Positions 60,554 through 64,000 of a stretch of 64,000 bases of DNA are shown here, piece after piece. The translations under genes and the position numbers were made by a program. The stretch comes from Symsagittifera roscoffensis (taxonomy: Eukaryota > Xenacoelomorpha > Acoela > Convolutidae), in assembly GCF_963678635.1 (NCBI RefSeq), contig NC_087065.1, positions 58,058,754 through 58,122,753 on the forward strand. Direction: 5' to 3'. The notes under the pieces were generated by a model that saw nothing but the letters and a program-made list of their open reading frames with translations, had not been told where the DNA came from and did not search any database. The first letter of the stretch is position 1; each line of letters begins with the position of its first letter.

Positions 60554-60929
60554 CTACAAACACCACGTGTGAATATGAAACATAGAATGAAACACCCAAG
60601 AAATGCATTTTTTGTAACTCAATTCTTTAAGCTCAAGTAATATACTCATCGGCGCGAAAGAGCACTATTTAAAAAAAAGAACATTATGTTTAACTTCCCC
60701 TATCTCCCACCCTTAAACTCGGCGTTGGCTCGTCGTCGCCTTATAAAGATTTCAGTTATATTCGTTTCCGACGCGTTTACCATCTCATTTACAATTCTAT
60801 TTTTGTTCTCATTTGACGCTGCAAAAATTTGGGAAATGAGATTAAAACGCAGAATGCACAGCTCCAAAGCGTGTTTAGAGAGGAGTGTGTAGAATAGATC
60901 CGAATAAACGAGATCAGAGTATGGTTTAC

Positions 60930-61021
60930 TTTGATTGGCTGGACGAGGATGATGGAGACGAAGATGGATCCTACCATGCTCACCACCCACGCCGATATCT
61001 TCGTCCTCCGCTGTGCAATCG
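60930..61021 (-). CDS. polycystin-1-like exon C, QPIK motif
   Basis: The exon codes IAQRRTKISAWVVSMVGSIF followed by VSIILVQPIK. The ending QPIK, continuing into the next exon, is the hallmark of the last TM before the polycystin channel module in PKD1-type proteins. Phase 1 in, phase 0 out, donor AAA|GTAAAC. It completes residues 91-121. Confidence 0.93.
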
Positions 61022-61260
61022 CTGAAACACAGTAAATTGTCAGGAAAAAAATGACCGCTCACTTTGCTAGCAATTTTTCTACAGGTGCTCATGTGCAGGT
61101 TCTATAATTTTATAAACTTTTATAGTTTTTTTTTTGAAATTTGAAAAATTCCAATGATTTTTGTTTAAACTGAGGTTCAACTAAAATGAATTTGTGAATA
61201 TTTTGTACGTCTCCATCATTGAGACACAAGCGTTCAATCTGTGTTAACAAGCAAACTAAC

Positions 61261-61441
61261 ATCCCCCTGCTGGGCTGGATATATTGATTGAGACCAGGAG
61301 AAGATATGCAGTGCATGAAATTGCCACCAGGAATGCCACAGTCCAGGCCAGGGCCAGCAGTTTTTGGGGGAACACGAAGCCCCTCACTCGCACTATTCGC
61401 ATATCCACCTCGTGTAGCACGTCCTCAAGCTTACGCTCCGT
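61261..61441 (-). CDS. polycystin-1-like exon B, TM segment of the pre-channel bundle
   Basis: The exon codes residues 31-90 of the visible protein. A charged helix (TERKLEDVLHEVDMRIVRVRG) leads into a hydrophobic span of about 26 residues (from LLALAWTVAF to LLLVSI), then a short loop with SSPAGG. In PC1-type proteins this position holds a TM segment that follows a short xPP/FPQ-type turn; FVFPQK fits. The acceptor is TTTTTTGCAG and the donor GAT|GTTAGT, phase 1. Confidence 0.9.
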
Positions 61442-61624
61442 CTGCAAAAAATGGAAAAAATTATAGCAGAAGATTTTCTATATGGTACGAATCGTTCTTT
61501 TGTTCATCATTTTATATTGCACCTTGTTTTTAATCCTCAAATCTTGATGTTTTGAAACAAAAATAATCTTTGCTTAAGCATTCGTCAAAAACATTGAGAT
61601 AAATAAATCCCTTCGTTACCTTAT

Positions 61625-62022
61625 AAAAACCTGGAAATTAGATCTGAACTTAAAATCTTGGCTATTTCAGATCTTGTCCAAACATGGTCTATGTTTCGTT
61701 GGGACATGCATGGACATGTCTGAATCAGGACTGAGGCAGGTATGGATTTTGTCACAAATGCGAGCCTGCCCAAGGCCAGATTCAGACCTGGACCATACAC
61801 AGGTCAGATCTGCTCAGGTCTGCGCGGATCTCACCCAGATCTGACTCATGTATGGTCCAGGTCTGAATCTGGCCTTGAGCAGACCTGCATTTGTGATAAA
61901 AATCCATACCTGCCTCAGTCCTTATTCAGACTTGTCCATGTCTAAACGAAATATGGACCATGTTTGGACAAGATCTGAAATATACACGATTTTAAGAAGC
62001 TTAGATTGATTTCCAGGTTTTT
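61625..62022. mobile_element. fold-back element 4, about 0.4 kb
   Basis: The left arm AAAAACCTGGAAAT, ATTTCAGATCTTGTCCAAAC, GGCAGGTATGGATTTT, CCAGATTCAGACCTGGACC is repeated in inverted order to the right end GGAC..AGATCTGAAAT and ATTTCCAGGTTTTT. The arms are about 180 bp with few mismatches, and the loop near 61.80-61.85 kb is itself rich in CAGATCTG words. It sits just upstream (in gene sense) of exon B. Confidence 0.88.
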
Positions 62023-62630
62023 TGATTTGGATGATTTTTTCGACTAACTAAAATTCATCCGAATCTCACTTAAGTCCATCCAAATCTCACTTAAATCTGT
62101 CTGAGTGTCCCTTAAATTCATTTCAAAGAAACCGGAGCAGATCATTTTAAATGTCTAAAAATCCGTTTTGAATCGATTCAAGTTGGTTTTTTTTAACAAA
62201 TACGGCAAAAAACATTCTACTTAAAAAAATACTTGAAATATCTTATCCACAATTTTAAAAAAAAAACACATGCCAAATGTTAAAGAATTCAAAAAAAAAA
62301 TGGTCCACATAAATCAGACTTTGAGCTCGCAAATATGAAATGACATTATAGAAAGTTATCATTAAATATTGGAGATTGGGCAAAAATCTATGTAACAAAT
62401 CAAGAAATTGTTCGAGTTTTGAGCTCAAAAAAATGCAACAAAATTATAGAAAATATTTATTTTAAATCAGATTTTAGTATAAATCTAAAAAAAACGAGAC
62501 AAAATTCAAAATAAATCAGATTCAACAGTCAAATTGAGTCAAATTTTCTTGGCTATTTTTACCGAAAGTGAGACGCGTAAAAAACTTGAAATTCAGTTAG
62601 AAAATTTCAAACAAAAATTCAACTAGGTCT
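62023..62630. other. intron A-B, nothing recognised
   Basis: AT-rich intron. ATCCGAATCTCACTTAAGTCC-like words repeat two or three times near 62.05-62.12 kb; nothing else is seen. Confidence 0.5.
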
Positions 62631-62634
62631 TTGA

Positions 62635-62870
62635 GCATGTATGTTGCAGTTCAGGACAGATATGCAGTCTGACAACGAACTGATAGCACTGGGCATTTGA
62701 GTATTTTTCTTTTTTTTTGTTACATTATATTTTTGTATCATCCAGGTTGCATGTATCATATAAGTGGCACTTCAGGACAGATATGAAATTTCACAACGAA
62801 TGGATTAACAGCGGACATATCTGTATTTCTTTTTGTATTTCTGTACATTTTTTGTATTGATTTCGGTACA
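62635..62870 (+). repeat. tandem duplication of about 115 bp
   Basis: Copy 1 (62635-62748) and copy 2 (from 62749) both begin GCATGTAT, then (C)TTCAGGACAGATATG, CACAACGAA or GACAACGAA, and T-rich TTTTTGTATC or TTTTTGTATTG. The copies are clearly diverged. Confidence 0.72.
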
Positions 62871-63084
62871 GGTTTTGTTTGAGCAAAAGAAAATTCGTAC
62901 GGGTGTTCTCATAACGTGTGTTTTGTATATCCTCTCTCGTTTCACCAACGGTTTGGTTTGAAAAATGATTATTTTTGCAGAATGCGGCAGAAGTCTGATG
63001 CTATATTATATAATTCATTGAATTACTTTGTTTTTGTTCACGCATGTTTTCGAGATTGACCGACTTTTCACTACCTTTTCAGCT

Positions 63085-63585
63085 GAACAAGCTACCATTT
63101 TGCTAGTTTAAAACAGCCAGATAAAATGAACAAAACTGGAAGTTTCAAACTCGTTTTTCTCAAATTAAGTTATATTTCGCTAAAAAAAGATGAGGACAAA
63201 AGTTGACTGAAATTTTACCGCAGCTTTTTTTTGCTAAGTTTCAAACCACAACTAGACCCTTAAACGGGTAAATTCATTTGGTTCAAAATTAGGAAGGCAA
63301 ACAAGATCAATTGTAGTTATTCCTACATCAAATGACCCTCATTACCGGTTTTTTTTTAACTATCTAAATTGACTCGTTTTAAGGGTGTTATTTTTGTTCA
63401 AAAAATTGCAAAAATAATAGCACCGTAAAAAAGCTGGAAACATCCTGCCAATTTTCGTCCTTATCTTTTTGGTCACATATAACTGAATGTGAGAAAAAAA
63501 GTTTTGAAAAATCTGATTTAGTACATTTTATCCCGTTGTTTTAAACCATCACTATAGTAGCTAGTTGAGCTCAAAATTTTAGTGA
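63085..63585. mobile_element. fold-back element 5, about 0.5 kb
   Basis: The left arm GCTAGTTTAAAACAGCCAG, GATAAAATG, TTTTTCTCA, AGTTATAT, AAAAAGATGAGGAC pairs with the right arm GTCCTTATCTTTTTGG, ATATAACTGAATGTGAG, CATTTTATCCCGTTGTTTTA, AGCTAGTTGAGCTC. The arms are about 130-150 bp and diverged. It lies about 180 bp from exon A. Confidence 0.72.
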
Positions 63586-63766
63586 AAATTCAATAAATCG
63601 CAAAAACCTGCGTGAACTAAAAACAACCATATTCAATGAATTAAATCATCAAAACTTGGCAAATTTTTGCTGCACACTGCAAAAAAGAATCACGTCAAAA
63701 ACCCAAATGCATGAGAAACGAGAGAGTGTATAATTGTATAATTGTATAAATTTGAGAGTAAGTGAC

Positions 63767-63858
63767 CTTGATAGCTTCTGTGTCTGCGTTCTCTCCCCAG
63801 ATCTCTAGCATCAGTTTGTTCACTTCCAATTCAGCCTCCACCAGAGAAAGTCGTGCTT
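63767..63858 (-). CDS. polycystin-1-like exon A (first visible)
   Basis: The exon codes 30 residues, starting ARLSLVEAELEV and ending ENADTEAIK. It is a charged, probably helical cytoplasmic segment before the TM pair. The donor is AAG|GTCACT, phase 0, which matches the next exon. The acceptor is less certain: CAG at 63859-63861 is chosen, but the frame stays open upstream and an AG slightly further upstream could be the real one. Earlier exons are outside the window. Confidence 0.7.
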
Positions 63859-64000
63859 CTGAGCGTCCCGAAAAGCTAGTGGTTGATCTCCCATAACATA
63901 AATAGAAATTAAGACAGGGACACTTTTAGACAAAGACATGAACCGACATGCGGTCTATTGCTGAAAAATATGGTTAAGTTAACGGGCGTATGTGAATCAA

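Larger units (their letters stand above)
7613..63858 (-). other. polycystin-1-like (PKD1 family) gene, 3' part, 17 exons
   Basis: This is the whole gene span visible here. The 17 exons listed below join with matching phases and canonical AG acceptors and code about 918 residues to a stop at 7613-7615. The family is recognised from the PC1-type order: a TM hairpin ending in QPIK, a linker, S1, the polycystin extracellular domain (RQVRV; NSWLDSDTRA; YNPGANLF), the WNILD motif of S3, an S4-like segment, a pore and S6 (LGP). The TM hairpin before S1 separates PKD1-type proteins from PKD2-type channels. Family members sit in cilia or plasma membrane and pair with PKD2-type subunits; that role here is inferred. 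The N-terminal half (ectodomain, GAIN, PLAT) lies beyond the right edge. I cannot say which PKD1-like paralogue it is. Confidence 0.93.

Overview
The window is animal (metazoan) nuclear DNA, AT-rich, with one spliced gene and a very large load of repeats. The evidence is a multi-exon polycystin-1-type gene with GT-AG introns, a Tc1/mariner transposon, a LINE, MITE-like fold-back elements and intronic minisatellites. I cannot name the species; an invertebrate is likely.

One gene runs through the window on the minus strand. It enters at the right edge, its first visible exon is near 63.8 kb, and it ends at a stop codon at 7613. I could assemble 17 consecutive exons whose splice phases all agree. 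Together they give 2,759 nt, about 918 residues, that are the C-terminal part of a PKD1/PC1-family 11-TM protein. In order they are: a cytoplasmic helix, the TM pair ending in the QPIK motif, an acidic/basic linker, S1, the extracellular polycystin (TOP) domain, S2-S5, the pore, S6, and a cytoplasmic tail with a helical segment and a highly charged C-terminus. The N-terminal part (ectodomain, GAIN, PLAT) is outside the window.

Layout: 1-7.1 kb, 3' flank with a dispersed-repeat copy, a dead Tc1 element with TA duplications, a SINE-like copy and a 20-bp tandem repeat. 7.6-7.9 kb, last exon. 7.9-23.1 kb, a 15-kb intron with a CATC-type satellite in about 1.1-kb higher-order units, a 5-bp-period GCAAG/GGCAG array, a hAT-like MITE and several palindromic elements. 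23.1-24.6 kb, two tail exons. 24.6-34.1 kb, a 9.5-kb intron with a decayed LINE and fold-back elements. 34.1-36.2 kb, four exons for S3 to S6 and the pore. 36.2-57.6 kb, a single 21.5-kb intron almost filled by a 20.8-kb minisatellite of about 57-bp monomers (roughly 360 copies) with nested higher-order duplications. 57.6-63.9 kb, ten exons with short to medium introns, plus fold-back elements.

The most unusual points are the 20.8-kb minisatellite between the S1-S2 and S2-S3 coding exons of a channel-like gene, its apparent GC-AG donor, a lysine where related channels carry the selectivity-filter acid, and the density of long palindromic elements in the introns. All statements rest on reading the sequence; no search was run.
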